NCBI RefSeq assembly: GCF_011762125.1
Contig: NZ_JAASQN010000001.1
Location: 744,001 to 808,000, forward strand
DNA: 64,000 nucleotides
Reading direction: 5' to 3'
Source: Sphingopyxis panaciterrae
GTDB taxonomy: Bacteria > Pseudomonadota > Alphaproteobacteria > Sphingomonadales > Sphingomonadaceae
Under the pieces are notes generated by a model. It searched no databases. It was not told where the DNA came from and worked only from the letters and a program-made list of their open reading frames with translations. A program made the position numbers and the translations under genes. Shown piece by piece: positions 53,026 through 62,369 of the stretch. Each line of letters begins with the position of its first letter. The stretch's first letter is position 1.

Positions 53026-53556
53026 CGCGGCGATGACGGATGCGGCGGCGGTTGCATCGCCGGCTCCCAATAACAGGGCGTCGTGCGGCGCCAGATCGAA
53101 GCGCTCGCCGCCCAGGCAAACCGCGGTCTGTTCGGTCGCGAGCAGCAACATATGGTCGGCGCTGGCCCGAATTTGCGTGCCATGTTCGACCTGCGTCCGG
53201 ACGAGACCGCGCCGCGCCATGATGTTCAGAACCGTGCAGGCGCCGCCGACCGGTGCGCCCGTCACCGCTGCTTCGCCCGGAAAGGCGAACGCGGGATCGC
53301 CGGGCTGAAGGCGCCGCGCGCTATCCCGGTCGATCGTCAGCGACAGCGCGCCGGCGAGCGGCAGCAGCAGGCGGTCGACGCCGGGAAAGGCCGAGAAGGG
53401 CCCCGCCGTGTCGATCGTCGCGATGCTGGCGCGCCAGACGAAGTCGCCATCGCCCGCGCCCGGGGGGAAGACGGCGACGTCGCGGGTCACGCCGCCGCCG
53501 TTTCGCCATGGACGGGCGATGCGTTCGGCCGCCGGCAGATGCTGAACAGCCGTCAC
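53005..53556 (-). CDS. hutD: HutD-family histidine-utilisation protein
   Basis: This 183 aa cupin-fold protein of the HutD/Ves family is thought to bind N-formylglutamate or urocanate and act as a governor of hut flux. Diagnostic stretches are [17 protein letters not shown] (about 14-30) and [29 protein letters not shown]. The GTG at 53556 overlaps the hutU stop by 4 bp. It is the last gene of the hut operon and ends inside the convergent glycosyltransferase gene. Confidence 0.9.
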   Translation of the reverse strand: MTAVQHLPAAERIARPWRNGGGVTRDVAVFPPGAGDGDFVWRASIATIDTAGPFSAFPGVDRLLLPLAGALSLTIDRDSARRLQPGDPAFAFPGEAAVTGAPVGGACTVLNIMARRGLVRTQVEHGTQIRASADHMLLLATEQTAVCLGGERFDLAPHDALLLGAGDATAAASVIAALFCNTL

Positions 53557-55238
53557 CCCAGGATGCCGGGCAGGTCCAGTTGCTTGGCGCGCGCATGGTC
53601 GAGCGCGATGTCATAGCCTGCGTCGGCGTGGCGCATGACGCCGGTGGCGGGGTCGTTCCACAGCACGCGTTCGAGGCGCGCGGCGGCTTCGGGGGTGCCG
53701 TCGGCGACGATGACCATGCCGCTGTGCTGCGAAAAGCCCATGCCGACGCCGCCGCCATGGTGCAGCGACACCCAGGTCGCGCCGCTCGCGGTGTTGAGGA
53801 GGGCGTTGAGCAGCGGCCAGTCGCTGACCGCATCGCTGCCGTCGCGCATCGCTTCGGTCTCGCGGTTCGGCGAGGCGACCGAGCCCGAATCGAGATGGTC
53901 GCGGCCGATGACGACGGGGGCCTTGAGTTCGCCCTTCGCCACCATTTCGTTGAAGGCGAGGCCGAGCCGGTGGCGGTCGCCGAGTCCGACCCAGCAGATG
54001 CGCGCGGGCAGGCCCTGAAAATGGATGCGCTCTCGCGCCATGTCGAGCCAGCGGTGGAGATGGGCGTTGTCGGGCAGCAGTTCCTTCACCTTGGCGTCGG
54101 TCTTGAAAATATCCTCGGGATCGCCCGACAGCGCGGCCCAGCGGAACGGTCCGACGCCGCGGCAGAACAGCGGGCGGATATAGGCGGGGACGAAGCCGGG
54201 GAAGTCGAAGGCATTTTCGACGCCTTCGTCCTTGGCGACCTGGCGGATGTTGTTGCCATAGTCGGTCGTCGGGACGCCCGCGGCCTGGAAGTCGAGCATC
54301 GCGCGGACGTGCGTCGCCATCGACGCCTTGGCCGCCCTGGCGACCGCCTGCGGGTCGCTTTCGCGCTTGGCGAACCATTCGGCGACGCTCCAGCCTGCGG
54401 GGAGGTAGCCGTTCACCGGGTCGTGGGCGCTCGTCTGGTCGGTGAGGAGGTCGGGGCGGATGCCGCGGCGGTAGAGTTCGGGGAGGATTTCGGCGGCGTT
54501 GCCGAGCAGGCCGACCGAGACGGGTTTCCCGTCGGCATGGCCTTGTTCGATGATCGCCATCGCTTCCTCGATCGTCGCCGCCGAGGCGTCGAGATAGCCG
54601 GTGCGCAGGCGCATATCGATACGGCTCGGCTGGCATTCGATCGCGAGGCACGAAGCGCCCGCCATCACCGCGGCGAGCGGCTGCGCGCCGCCCATGCCGC
54701 CGAGGCCGGCGGTGAGCAGCCATTTGCCCGACAGATCGCCGCCATAATGCTGGCGGCCCATCTCGACGAAGGTTTCGTAGGTGCCCTGCACGATGCCCTG
54801 GGTGCCGATGTAGATCCACGAACCGGCGGTCATCTGGCCGTACATGGCAAGCCCGCGCTTATCGAGTTCGTTGAAATGGTCCCAGTTCGCCCAATGCGGC
54901 ACGAGGTTGCTGTTCGCGATCAGCACGCGCGGCGCGTCGGCGTGGGTACGGAACACGCCGACGGGCTTGCCCGACTGGACGAGCAGCGTTTCATCCGCTT
55001 CGAGGCGCTTCAGCGTTTCGACGATCTTGTCATAGCTTTCCCAGTCGCGCGCGGCGCGGCCGATGCCGCCATAGACGACGAGTTCCTCGGGCCGCTCGGC
55101 GACGTCGGGGTGGAGGTTGTTCATCAGCATGCGCAGCGGTGCTTCGGTGAGCCAGCTTTTCGCGTTGAGTTCGGTGCCGGTCGGCGCCTTGACGATGCGG
55201 CTGTTGTCGAGTCTCGGATTGATGGGGCGGGTGGTCAT
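53553..55238 (-). CDS. hutU: Urocanate hydratase
   Basis: HutU converts urocanate to imidazolonepropionate using tightly bound NAD+ as an electrophile. It has 561 aa, the usual size. Conserved blocks are visible: [74 protein letters not shown] with the NAD loop, [10 protein letters not shown], and the C-terminal [24 protein letters not shown]. The ATG at 55238 overlaps the hutG stop by 4 bp. Confidence 0.98.
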   Translation of the reverse strand: MTTRPINPRLDNSRIVKAPTGTELNAKSWLTEAPLRMLMNNLHPDVAERPEELVVYGGIGRAARDWESYDKIVETLKRLEADETLLVQSGKPVGVFRTHADAPRVLIANSNLVPHWANWDHFNELDKRGLAMYGQMTAGSWIYIGTQGIVQGTYETFVEMGRQHYGGDLSGKWLLTAGLGGMGGAQPLAAVMAGASCLAIECQPSRIDMRLRTGYLDASAATIEEAMAIIEQGHADGKPVSVGLLGNAAEILPELYRRGIRPDLLTDQTSAHDPVNGYLPAGWSVAEWFAKRESDPQAVARAAKASMATHVRAMLDFQAAGVPTTDYGNNIRQVAKDEGVENAFDFPGFVPAYIRPLFCRGVGPFRWAALSGDPEDIFKTDAKVKELLPDNAHLHRWLDMARERIHFQGLPARICWVGLGDRHRLGLAFNEMVAKGELKAPVVIGRDHLDSGSVASPNRETEAMRDGSDAVSDWPLLNALLNTASGATWVSLHHGGGVGMGFSQHSGMVIVADGTPEAAARLERVLWNDPATGVMRHADAGYDIALDHARAKQLDLPGILG

Positions 55239-56038
55239 TTTTGTCCTTTCGCAAAATCGAGGGTCGCGGCGATCACCTGCCGCAGCACGGGGAGGATCGC
55301 GGGATCGGGATCGAGGGGGGAGGGCCAGTTGGCCTCTGCCGGTTCAGCAGGCTCGGCCATGTAGCCGCGCTGCGCGAGTTCCATCTGGATGGCGTGGATG
55401 CCCTCGTCCGGGCGGCCGTAGTGGCGCGTCGTCCAGCCGCCCTTGAAGCGGCCGTTGACGACGTGGCTGCGGCCGCTGGCGGCGCAGATTGCCGCAACAG
55501 CCGCTTCAAGCACTTCGTCGCACGTCGTCCCGTCGTTGGAGCCGATATTGAACTGCGGCAATTCTCCGTCGAACAGGCGCGGGACGTGGCTGCGGATCGA
55601 ATGGGCGTCGTAGAGGACGACGCGGCCGTGGTGCGCGCGCAGGCGGGCGAGTTCGGCGGCTAGCGCGTCGTGATAGGGGCGATGATAGAGGTGAAGCCGC
55701 TGCATGATCTCCGCCTCGTCGGGCTCGCCGAAACGGTAGAGCGGTTCGCCGTCGAAGGTGGTGGTCGGGCAAAGCTCGGTCGTCGCCTGTCCGGGATAGA
55801 GCGAAGCGCCCGACGGGTCGCGGTTCATGTCGATCACCGCGCGCGAGATATCGGTCGCCACGGTCGTTGCGCCCATCGCGCGCACGAAGGCGTAAAGATC
55901 GGCGATCCACCAGTCGGTGTCGAGCCGCGCCTGCCAGGGCGAGACGAACTGGTCATCAAGGCCGGCAAGACCGGTGCCGCCATGCGGGAAGGCGACGACG
56001 AGCGGGGCGTCGCCGCGATCGACGCGCAGCCAGTCCAT
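55235..56038 (-). CDS. hutG: N-formylglutamate deformylase
   Basis: This is the last enzyme of the HutF branch; it hydrolyses N-formylglutamate to glutamate and formate. It has 267 aa of the FGase (N-formylglutamate amidohydrolase) family, with zinc-site features in AFPHGGTGL (about 15-23), [32 protein letters not shown] and the downstream [14 protein letters not shown]. The ATG at 56038 overlaps the hutH stop by 1 bp. Presence of this enzyme and HutF implies the five-step pathway, not formiminoglutamase. Confidence 0.95.
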   Translation of the reverse strand: MDWLRVDRGDAPLVVAFPHGGTGLAGLDDQFVSPWQARLDTDWWIADLYAFVRAMGATTVATDISRAVIDMNRDPSGASLYPGQATTELCPTTTFDGEPLYRFGEPDEAEIMQRLHLYHRPYHDALAAELARLRAHHGRVVLYDAHSIRSHVPRLFDGELPQFNIGSNDGTTCDEVLEAAVAAICAASGRSHVVNGRFKGGWTTRHYGRPDEGIHAIQMELAQRGYMAEPAEPAEANWPSPLDPDPAILPVLRQVIAATLDFAKGQK

Positions 56039-57567
56039 CAGGCGACGCCGGGCAGCGGGGCGCCCACGGCTTCGATCAGCGCGCCGCCGCGGACGAGGCG
56101 GTTCGCCGCCTCCATGTCGGGGTGGAAATGCCGGTCATGGTCGAGCGTCGGGACGTCGGCGCGTAGCCGCGCACGGGCGCGTTCGAGTGTTTCCGACGAA
56201 GCGAGTCCGCTGTGGAAGTCGCAGCCCTGCGCCGCCGCGAGCAGTTCGATGCCGATGACCGCGGTCGCATTCGCCGCCATGTCGAGCAGGCGCCGCGCCC
56301 CATGCGCCGCCATCGACACATGATCTTCCTGATTGGCCGAGGTCGGGATCGAATCGACGCTGGCGGGATAGGCGCGCTGCTTGTTTTCGCTGACCAGCGC
56401 CGCGGCGGTGACCTGCGGGATCATGAAGCCCGAATTGAGCCCCGGCTGCGGCGTCAGGAAAGCGGGGAGGCCCGACAGCGCGGGGTCGACGAGCATCGCG
56501 ACACGGCGTTCGGCGATCGAGCCGATCTCGCAGATCGCGAGCGCGATCATGTCGGCGGCAAAGGCGACGGGTTCGGCGTGGAAATTGCCGCCGGAGAGCG
56601 CTTCGTCGGTGTCAGGGAAGATCAGCGGATTGTCCGAAACACCGTTCGCCTCGATCTCCAGCGTCGTTCCCGCCTGGCGCAATATGTCGAGCGCGGCGCC
56701 CATCACCTGCGGCTGGCAGCGCAGACAATAAGGGTCTTGCACCCGCGCGTCGTTTTCGAGATGGCTGGCGCGGATCGGCGACCCGGCCATCAGGCCGCGC
56801 AGCGCCGCCGCGACCTCGATCTGGCCGCGATGGCGGCGCAGGTCGTGGATGCGCGGATCGAAGGGCGTGTCCGAACCCTTGGCGGCTTCGGTCGACAGCG
56901 CGCCGGTGACCAGTGCCGAACGGAACAGCAACTCGGTCTCGAACAGCCCGGCGAGCGCGTTGGCGGCTGAAAATTGCGTGCCGTTGAGCAGCGCGAGCCC
57001 TTCCTTGGCGGCGAGGGTGATCGGCGTGAGTCCGGCGCGGGCGAGCGCATCGGCGGCGGGCAAGCGTTCGTCGCCCGTGAAAATCTCGCCCATGCCGATC
57101 ATCGTCACCGCCATATGCGACAAGGGCGCCAGGTCGCCGCTGGCCCCGACCGATCCCTGGGCGGGGATGACCGGGGTCAGGCCGTGGACGAGCATCGCTT
57201 CGAGCAAGGCGACGGTTTCGGGGCGGACGCCCGAGGCGCCCTGCGCAAGGCTGGCGAGTTTCAGCGCCATCATCAGCCGGATGACCGGCACCGGCGACGG
57301 ATCGCCGACCCCCGCCGCGTGGCTGAGCACGATATTCCGTTGCAGCGCCGCGAGATCGGCGTCGTCGATGCGGACGCTCGCGAGCTTTCCGAAGCCGGTG
57401 TTGATGCCATAGACCGGCTCGCCATGCGCGAGGATGCGGCCGACCGCCGCCGCGCTTTCGGCGATGCGCGGGGCGGATGCGGGGTCGAGCCGGACCGCGG
57501 CGCCGCGATAGATGGCGCGCCAGTCGGCAAGCTTCACGGTGCCGGGAACAAGCAAGATGTCGGTCAT
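56038..57567 (-). CDS. hutH: Histidine ammonia-lyase
   Basis: HutH removes ammonia from L-histidine to give urocanate. It has 509 aa. The MIO cofactor forms from Ala142-Ser143-Gly144 in [25 protein letters not shown] (about 53-63), with the catalytic Tyr, and [12 protein letters not shown], plus [15 protein letters not shown], are diagnostic. The ATG at 57567 overlaps the hutI stop by 4 bp; the open frame runs on inside hutI but is not supported. Confidence 0.98.
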   Translation of the reverse strand: MTDILLVPGTVKLADWRAIYRGAAVRLDPASAPRIAESAAAVGRILAHGEPVYGINTGFGKLASVRIDDADLAALQRNIVLSHAAGVGDPSPVPVIRLMMALKLASLAQGASGVRPETVALLEAMLVHGLTPVIPAQGSVGASGDLAPLSHMAVTMIGMGEIFTGDERLPAADALARAGLTPITLAAKEGLALLNGTQFSAANALAGLFETELLFRSALVTGALSTEAAKGSDTPFDPRIHDLRRHRGQIEVAAALRGLMAGSPIRASHLENDARVQDPYCLRCQPQVMGAALDILRQAGTTLEIEANGVSDNPLIFPDTDEALSGGNFHAEPVAFAADMIALAICEIGSIAERRVAMLVDPALSGLPAFLTPQPGLNSGFMIPQVTAAALVSENKQRAYPASVDSIPTSANQEDHVSMAAHGARRLLDMAANATAVIGIELLAAAQGCDFHSGLASSETLERARARLRADVPTLDHDRHFHPDMEAANRLVRGGALIEAVGAPLPGVA

Positions 57568-58763
57568 TGACCACTCCAGATACGGGCATGGAGCGGGTTC
57601 AGCCCCATGCGATAGACGAGTTCGGCGGGATGTTCGATGTCCCAGATGGCGAGGTCGCAGCGCTTGCCGGCTTCGAGCGTGCCGATCTGGCCCTCCAGCC
57701 CGAGCGCGCGCGCGGCGTTGCGCGTGACCCCCGCGAGGCATTCGGCGACGGTCAGGCGGAACAAAGTCGCGCCCATGTTCATCACGAGCAGCAGCGAGGT
57801 GAGCGGCGAGGTGCCGGGATTGCAATCGGTCGCGAGCGCGATCGGCACGCCAGCCGCGCGCAACGCGTCGATCGGCGGCAGCTTCGTCTCGCGCATGAAA
57901 TAATAGGCGCCGGGGAGCAATGTCGCGACGGTATTCGACGCCGCCATCGCGGCAACGCCCGCTTCGTCGAGATATTCGAGATGATCGGCCGACAGCGCGC
58001 CATATCGCGCCGCGAGCGCCGCGCCATGCTGGTTCGACAATTGTTCGGCGTGCAGCTTGACCGGCAGGCCGGCGCGCTTTGCGGCGTCGAAGACATTCTG
58101 CGTCTGCTCGGCGGTGAAGCCGATGCCTTCGCAAAAGGCGTCGACCGCGTCGGCGAGGCCAAGCCGGGCGATTTCGGGCAGCATGGTATCGGCGACGACC
58201 GCGATATAGGCGTCGGCATCACCGGCATATTCGGGCGGCAGTGCGTGCGCGCCGAGGAAGGTCGCCGCGATGCCGACCGGGCGTTCTTCGCCAAGCCGCC
58301 GTGCGGCGCGGAGCATGCGAAGCTCGCTGTCGAGATCGAGGCCATAGCCCGATTTGACTTCGACCGTCGTCGCGCCTTCGGCGATCAGCGCATCAAGGCG
58401 AGGGAGGGCCGATGCGACGAGCTCGTCCTCGCTCGCCGCGCGCGTCGCGCGCATCGTCGACACGATGCCGCCGCCGGCACGCGCGATGTCTTCATAGGAG
58501 GCGCCGTCGAGGCGCATTTCGAATTCGCGGGCGCGGTCGCCGGCATGGATCAGGTGGGTGTGGCAGTCGATCAGGCCCGGGGTAATCCAGCGGCCGGCGC
58601 AGGCGATGGTTTCGCGGGGGTCGAACGCCGGGGCGCCGGCTGCGGGGCCGGCATAGGCGATGATGCCGCCAGCGGCCGCGACGAGCCCGCGTTCGACGAT
58701 GCCCAGACCGTCGCCGGTCATCGTCGCCAGTCTGGCCTCTCTCCACAAGGTGTCGCAGCGCAT
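57564..58763 (-). CDS. hutI: Imidazolonepropionase
   Basis: HutI is a zinc/iron amidohydrolase that opens the imidazolone ring to give formiminoglutamate. It has 399 aa. Metal motifs [19 protein letters not shown] (His68, His70), [30 protein letters not shown] and [11 protein letters not shown] are complete. The ATG at 58763 follows an AAAAGG ribosome site. It is the first gene of the hutIHGUD operon, preceded by a 366-bp control region shared with hutF. Confidence 0.98.
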   Translation of the reverse strand: MRCDTLWREARLATMTGDGLGIVERGLVAAAGGIIAYAGPAAGAPAFDPRETIACAGRWITPGLIDCHTHLIHAGDRAREFEMRLDGASYEDIARAGGGIVSTMRATRAASEDELVASALPRLDALIAEGATTVEVKSGYGLDLDSELRMLRAARRLGEERPVGIAATFLGAHALPPEYAGDADAYIAVVADTMLPEIARLGLADAVDAFCEGIGFTAEQTQNVFDAAKRAGLPVKLHAEQLSNQHGAALAARYGALSADHLEYLDEAGVAAMAASNTVATLLPGAYYFMRETKLPPIDALRAAGVPIALATDCNPGTSPLTSLLLVMNMGATLFRLTVAECLAGVTRNAARALGLEGQIGTLEAGKRCDLAIWDIEHPAELVYRMGLNPLHARIWSGQ

Positions 58764-58845
58764 GCTCGTCGCCTTTTATCTGTTCCGAAAGCATGCCGCG
58801 AACGAACTGCCCGTATCGGACGAAGCCGAGGCTCCATCGGCCAAA

Positions 58846-58858
58846 GGGGGGGGGGGGG
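58846..58858. repeat. 13-G homopolymer upstream of hutI
   Basis: An uninterrupted run of 13 G on the plus strand, C13 in the hutI leader direction, lies 83-95 bases before the hutI start. Such tracts are slippage-prone and also error-prone to sequence. Confidence 0.9.
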
Positions 58859-58888
58859 AGGCCGCGGTGCAACTCGACTTCGCCCGAC

Positions 58889-58915
58889 GCAGATGGATCA
58901 CGTGGGTCCATCTGC
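58889..58915. repeat. Inverted repeat in hutI leader
   Basis: Perfect 9-bp arms GCAGATGGA (58889-58897) and TCCATCTGC (58907-58915) surround a 9-nt spacer. It could be an operator or a leader hairpin of the hutI operon. Confidence 0.6.
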
Positions 58916-58939
58916 AATCGCCATGCCGGTCGCAATGAT

Positions 58940-58967
58940 TTGCACGATATGGATAGTAATGTATAGA
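58940..58967 (+). promoter_or_regulatory. Candidate hutF promoter
   Basis: TTGCAC (58940-58945) and TATAGA (58962-58967) are spaced by 16 bp. The -10 overlaps the operator-like palindrome at 58959-58970, as expected for a repressor-controlled promoter. The leader to hutF would be about 155 nt and includes the half repeat at 59023. Confidence 0.35.
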
Positions 58968-58970
58968 CAT
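58959..58970. promoter_or_regulatory. Candidate HutC operator
   Basis: ATGTATAGACAT is a 12-bp near-palindrome (one mismatched pair) of the TGTA-N2-NACA type recognised by HutC of the GntR family. It lies midway between hutI and hutF, and hutC itself is in the hutF operon. Confidence 0.55.
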
Positions 58971-59022
58971 AATTTGAGGTGCTGGTGATGCGGTTTGGAA
59001 ATCGGGAGCGATTTTTGTTTTT

Positions 59023-59052
59023 TCGTCACCCCGGACTTGACCCGGGGCCCCC
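59023..59052. repeat. Half family A repeat
   Basis: A single arm (TCGTCACCCCGGACTTGA onward, near-identical to the arm at 18441) without its inverted partner. It contains a small CCCCGG/CCGGGG hairpin. Confidence 0.65.
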
Positions 59053-59129
59053 CTAAACGACGGTGAAATCTCCCGATAAGAACGACGTCGCCACCTTTCA
59101 AATTTGTACGGCATATGGAGAAACGGCCT

Positions 59130-60509
59130 ATGGCAACGCTGCATCGGACGGGTGATCGCGTCCTCTTCTTCGACCGGGCGATGCTGGCGTCGGGCTGGGC
59201 CCGCGACGTCCGGCTGACGATCCGGTCGGGGATTATCGCCGCGATCGAAACCGGTGCGGCGCCGCGGCCCGACGACGACCGGCACGGCTGCGCGCTGCCG
59301 GGCATGGCCAATCTGCATAGCCACGCGTTCCAGCGCGGCATGGCGGGGCTGGCCGAGCGGCGCGGACCGTCGGACGACAGCTTCTGGACGTGGCGCGAGG
59401 TGATGTATCGCTTTGTCGGCCGCATGACGCCCGAAGACCTGCACGCGATCGCGGCGCTTGCTTATCTGGAGATGCTCGAAGGCGGCTTTACGCGCGTCGG
59501 CGAGTTTCATTATCTTCATCATGATATCGGCGGGGCAGCCTTTGGCGACCCGGCCGAAATGAGCTCCGCGATCGTCGCGGCCGCGCAGGAGAGCGGGATC
59601 GCGCTGACGCTGTTGCCGGTGCTCTATTCGCATTCGGGTTTCGGCGCGCAGCCGCCGCAAGCCGCGCAATTGCGCTTCGTCATGGACAGCGATCGTTATG
59701 CGCGGCTGATCGAGGCAGCGGACAAGGTGGCCGTCGCGCTGCCCGACGCCGTCGTCGGGATCGCCCCGCACAGCCTGCGCGCGGTGTCGGCCGAACAGCT
59801 CGATGCGCTGGCGGAGCTGGGCGCCGGCCGCCCGGTGCATATCCATATCGCCGAACAGGTGAAGGAGGTCGCCGATTGCGTCGCCTGGAGCGGGCAGCGA
59901 CCGGTCGAATGGCTGCTCGACCACGCGGCCGTCGACAAGCGCTGGTGCCTCGTCCATGCGACGCATATGACCCCCGATGAAACAGAAAGACTGGCGAAGA
60001 GCGGCGCGGTCGCCGGGCTTTGTCCGATTACCGAAGCCAATCTGGGCGACGGCCTGTTTCCGGCCGAAGCCTTTGTGGCGGCGGGCGGGCGTTTCGGGGT
60101 GGGGAGCGATTCGAACGTGCTGATCGATGCGAGCGAAGAGCTTCGCCTGCTCGAATATGGCCAGCGGCTGCTGCATCGCGGCCGCAACATGCTGGCCGGC
60201 GGCGAAGGGCGGTCGACGGGGGCCGACATTTATGCGGCGGCAGTCGACGGCGGCGCGGCGGCGCTTGGCGCCGCGGGCGGGCTGCGCATCGGGGCGGCCG
60301 CGGATATCGTCGGGCTCGACCTTGGCCATCCCTCGCTTGCCGGAAAGGCCGATGATGCGCTGCTCGATGCCTATATCTTCGCAGCGGGTCGCAGCGCGAT
60401 CGATGATGTCTGGCGCCGCGGCGAGCGGCTGGTGAGCGGCGGGCGGCATCGGGACCGCGCCGGGATCGTGCGCCGTTATATCGCGGCACTCGGCAGGCTG
60501 GCGGCGTGA
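59130..60509 (+). CDS. hutF: Formimidoylglutamate deiminase
   Basis: HutF removes ammonia from N-formimidoylglutamate to give N-formylglutamate, the substrate of HutG. It has 459 aa of the amidohydrolase superfamily: metal motif LHSHAFQRGMAGLAERRG (His63, His65), FHYLHHDIGG, VGIAPHSLRAV, VHIHIAEQVKEV, THMTPDE and GSDSNVLIDASEELRLLEYGQRL (catalytic Asp). GGAG at 59117-59120 supports the ATG at 59130; an ATG at 59115 lies upstream of it. It is divergent from hutI and overlaps hutC by 4 bp. Confidence 0.97.
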   Translation: MATLHRTGDRVLFFDRAMLASGWARDVRLTIRSGIIAAIETGAAPRPDDDRHGCALPGMANLHSHAFQRGMAGLAERRGPSDDSFWTWREVMYRFVGRMTPEDLHAIAALAYLEMLEGGFTRVGEFHYLHHDIGGAAFGDPAEMSSAIVAAAQESGIALTLLPVLYSHSGFGAQPPQAAQLRFVMDSDRYARLIEAADKVAVALPDAVVGIAPHSLRAVSAEQLDALAELGAGRPVHIHIAEQVKEVADCVAWSGQRPVEWLLDHAAVDKRWCLVHATHMTPDETERLAKSGAVAGLCPITEANLGDGLFPAEAFVAAGGRFGVGSDSNVLIDASEELRLLEYGQRLLHRGRNMLAGGEGRSTGADIYAAAVDGGAAALGAAGGLRIGAAADIVGLDLGHPSLAGKADDALLDAYIFAAGRSAIDDVWRRGERLVSGGRHRDRAGIVRRYIAALGRLAA

Positions 60510-61216
60510 AGCAGCCGCTCCACGACCGCATCCGTTCGGATTATGAAGCGCGCATCCTGTCGGGTGCGCTGCTCCCCGGCGCGCGGTTGCCGACCGAGCT
60601 GGAATTGATGCGCGACTATGCTTGTTCGCGGATGACCGTGAACAAGGCGCTGTCGGCGCTGACCGCGGCGGGGCTGATCGACCGGCGCAAGCGCGCGGGG
60701 ACGTTCGTCGCCCGGCCGCGGGTGCATTCGATGGTGCTCGATGTCCCCGATCTGGAGCAGGAAGTCGCCCAGCGCGGGCAGCGCTATCGTTACGACCTGT
60801 TGCGGCGGGAGGTCCGGATGCCCGATCCCGGCACCGCCGAAGAGACATTATTGGCGGGCGCCGGTCCGTTGCTGGTTCTCGACGGCGTGCATCATGCCGA
60901 CGATGTGCCGCTGGCCAGCGAGCAGCGGTTGATCAGCCTGTCGGCGGTGCCCGAGACCGAGGGCGTCGATTTTGCGGGCGCGTCGCCCGGCGCGTGGCTG
61001 CTCAAGCATGTGCCGTGGACGCAGGCCGAAACGCGCATCGCGGCGGTCGGTGCCGACCGGGCGGTTGCGGCGGGGCTTAACCTGCTGCCTGGATCGCCCT
61101 GTCTGCTGATCGAGCGGCGGACGTGGCGCGGCGATGACGGGATCACGCTGGTACGGCAGCATTTCGTCGGATCGGCTTATGACCTGATCGCGACCTTCGG
61201 ACCGGCGAAGGGTTAG
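60506..61216 (+). CDS. hutC: HutC histidine-utilisation repressor (GntR family)
   Basis: HutC represses hut genes and is released by urocanate. It has 236 aa. The N-terminal GntR winged helix is RIRSDYEARILSGALLPGARLPTELELMRDYACSRMTVNKALSALTAAGLIDRRKRAGTFV (about 8-68). The C-terminal UTRA effector domain (about 90-230) includes LIERRTWRGDDGITLVRQHFVGSAYDL. The start is a GTG at 60506 that overlaps the hutF stop (GTGA). It probably controls itself, hutF and the divergent hutI operon through the operator at 58959. Confidence 0.96.
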   Translation: MKQPLHDRIRSDYEARILSGALLPGARLPTELELMRDYACSRMTVNKALSALTAAGLIDRRKRAGTFVARPRVHSMVLDVPDLEQEVAQRGQRYRYDLLRREVRMPDPGTAEETLLAGAGPLLVLDGVHHADDVPLASEQRLISLSAVPETEGVDFAGASPGAWLLKHVPWTQAETRIAAVGADRAVAAGLNLLPGSPCLLIERRTWRGDDGITLVRQHFVGSAYDLIATFGPAKG

Positions 61217-61241
61217 GTCGGCAGCGGACTTTTCTTTTCCA

Positions 61242-61322
61242 TCGTCATCCCCGCGGAGGCGGGGATCCCGCTTGGCGGTCGCGGAAGAAAAAGCGGGATT
61301 CCCGCCTTCGCGGGAATGACGA
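61242..61322. repeat. Family A palindrome between hutC and fdhD
   Basis: The 32-nt arms 61242-61273 (TCGTCATCCCCGCGGAGG onward) and 61291-61322 are inverted with few mismatches around a 17-nt loop. It sits between convergent genes and may end transcription from both sides. Confidence 0.88.
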
Positions 61323-61344
61323 GATAGGAAGTTTGCAGGCGCGC

Positions 61345-62130
61345 TCAGCGCGGGAGCGCGAGCATCGCGTCGGATCGGGCGAGCACGCGCAATTCCAGCC
61401 CGGCATCGGCCGCGCGCTCGACGGCGAGGCGGGTGGGCGCCGAAATCGTCACCAGCAGCGGGCAATCGGCGAGCACCGCCTTTTCGACGAGCTCGAACGA
61501 GCAGCGCGAGGAGAGCAGGGCAAAGCCGCCGTCCCACGTCGCATCGGCGCGCCGCATCGCGCCGATCAGCTTGTCGAAGGCGTTGTGGCGCCCGACATCC
61601 TCGCGCACCAGCTTGATCGCGCCGTCCGCATCGGCCCAGGCGGCGGCGTGGACGGCGCCGGTGCGGCGGTTGAGCGCCTGATGCGCCGCGAGGTCTGCGA
61701 GGGCGCGGAACACGGCCGCCTCATTTGCTGAACAAACCGCGGTGACGCGCGGTAGCGGGCGGATCGCCTGTTCGAGATTCTCGATCCCGCACAGCCCGCA
61801 CGACGAATCGGTCGCGCGGTGGCGGACGCGGTCGAGCAGCGCCGCGGTCCGCTCGGCAGGGAGGTTGGCGCGCGCGACGATGCCGCGGTCAGTCTGGTGA
61901 AGCGCCACCTCGACCGCCACGTCGCCGGGCGATTGCAGGCGTTCGGCGATCAGGAAGCCGGCGACCAGATCGGCGATATCGGCGGGAGTCGCCATCAGCA
62001 CCGCATAGCCGATGCCGTTGAATTCGAGCGCGATCGGGACTTCTTCGGCCAATTCGCGCGCGATGGCGCTTTCGCCGCCGTCGGGGGTCAGGCGCCGGAA
62101 CGCCTGTTCGGTCACCGCGGGGTCGCTCAA
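61345..62130 (-). CDS. fdhD: Formate dehydrogenase sulfurtransferase FdhD
   Basis: FdhD carries sulfur from the desulfurase IscS to the molybdenum cofactor before insertion in formate dehydrogenase. It has 261 aa. The essential CGLCG motif (Cys111, Cys114) is present, and REDVGRHNAFDKLIGAM is near residue 175. The start is a TTG at 62130 that overlaps the fdsD stop by 4 bp (TTGA); a GTG at 62115 is a second choice. It ends the fds operon visible here. Confidence 0.95.
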   Translation of the reverse strand: MSDPAVTEQAFRRLTPDGGESAIARELAEEVPIALEFNGIGYAVLMATPADIADLVAGFLIAERLQSPGDVAVEVALHQTDRGIVARANLPAERTAALLDRVRHRATDSSCGLCGIENLEQAIRPLPRVTAVCSANEAAVFRALADLAAHQALNRRTGAVHAAAWADADGAIKLVREDVGRHNAFDKLIGAMRRADATWDGGFALLSSRCSFELVEKAVLADCPLLVTISAPTRLAVERAADAGLELRVLARSDAMLALPR

Positions 62131-62369
62131 GCGGCGGCAATCCGCTCGATTGCGGCGGCGGCGATCGGCGACAGGGCACCGGGGCGATCCAGGGCGAGCT
62201 GGACGATACGCTGGCGCATCAAGGGATCCCAGAACTGGCGAATATGGTCGGCCGTCATCTCGACCGCCCGCGCGTCGCCCTCGGCTTCCAGATTGCGGGC
62301 GATCTGGTTCGCCATATGGACCAGCCGGTCGGCGGTCGACATGACGTCGCTATCGTGCGCGCCGGCCAT
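62127..62369 (-). CDS. fdsD: Formate dehydrogenase delta subunit
   Basis: This small 80 aa subunit is of the soluble NAD-dependent molybdenum formate dehydrogenase (FdsABG with FdsD) and aids maturation or stability. The family core RLVHMANQIARNLEAEGDARAVEMTADHIRQFWDPLMRQRI is intact. The ATG at 62369 overlaps the fdsA stop by 1 bp (TAATG); an ATG at 62342 would shorten the N-terminus by nine residues. It lies between fdsA and fdhD as in other proteobacteria. Confidence 0.92.
   Translation of the reverse strand: MAGAHDSDVMSTADRLVHMANQIARNLEAEGDARAVEMTADHIRQFWDPLMRQRIVQLALDRPGALSPIAAAAIERIAAA

Larger units (their letters stand above)
58764..59129. other. Divergent hut control region
   Basis: This 366-bp gap between hutI and hutF holds, from left to right, a run of 13 G (58846-58858), a 9-bp-arm inverted repeat (58889-58915), a candidate hutF promoter with a HutC-like operator (58940-58970) and a half family A repeat (59023-59052). 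No coding gene is evident. The left part would be the hutI leader. Confidence 0.7.
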
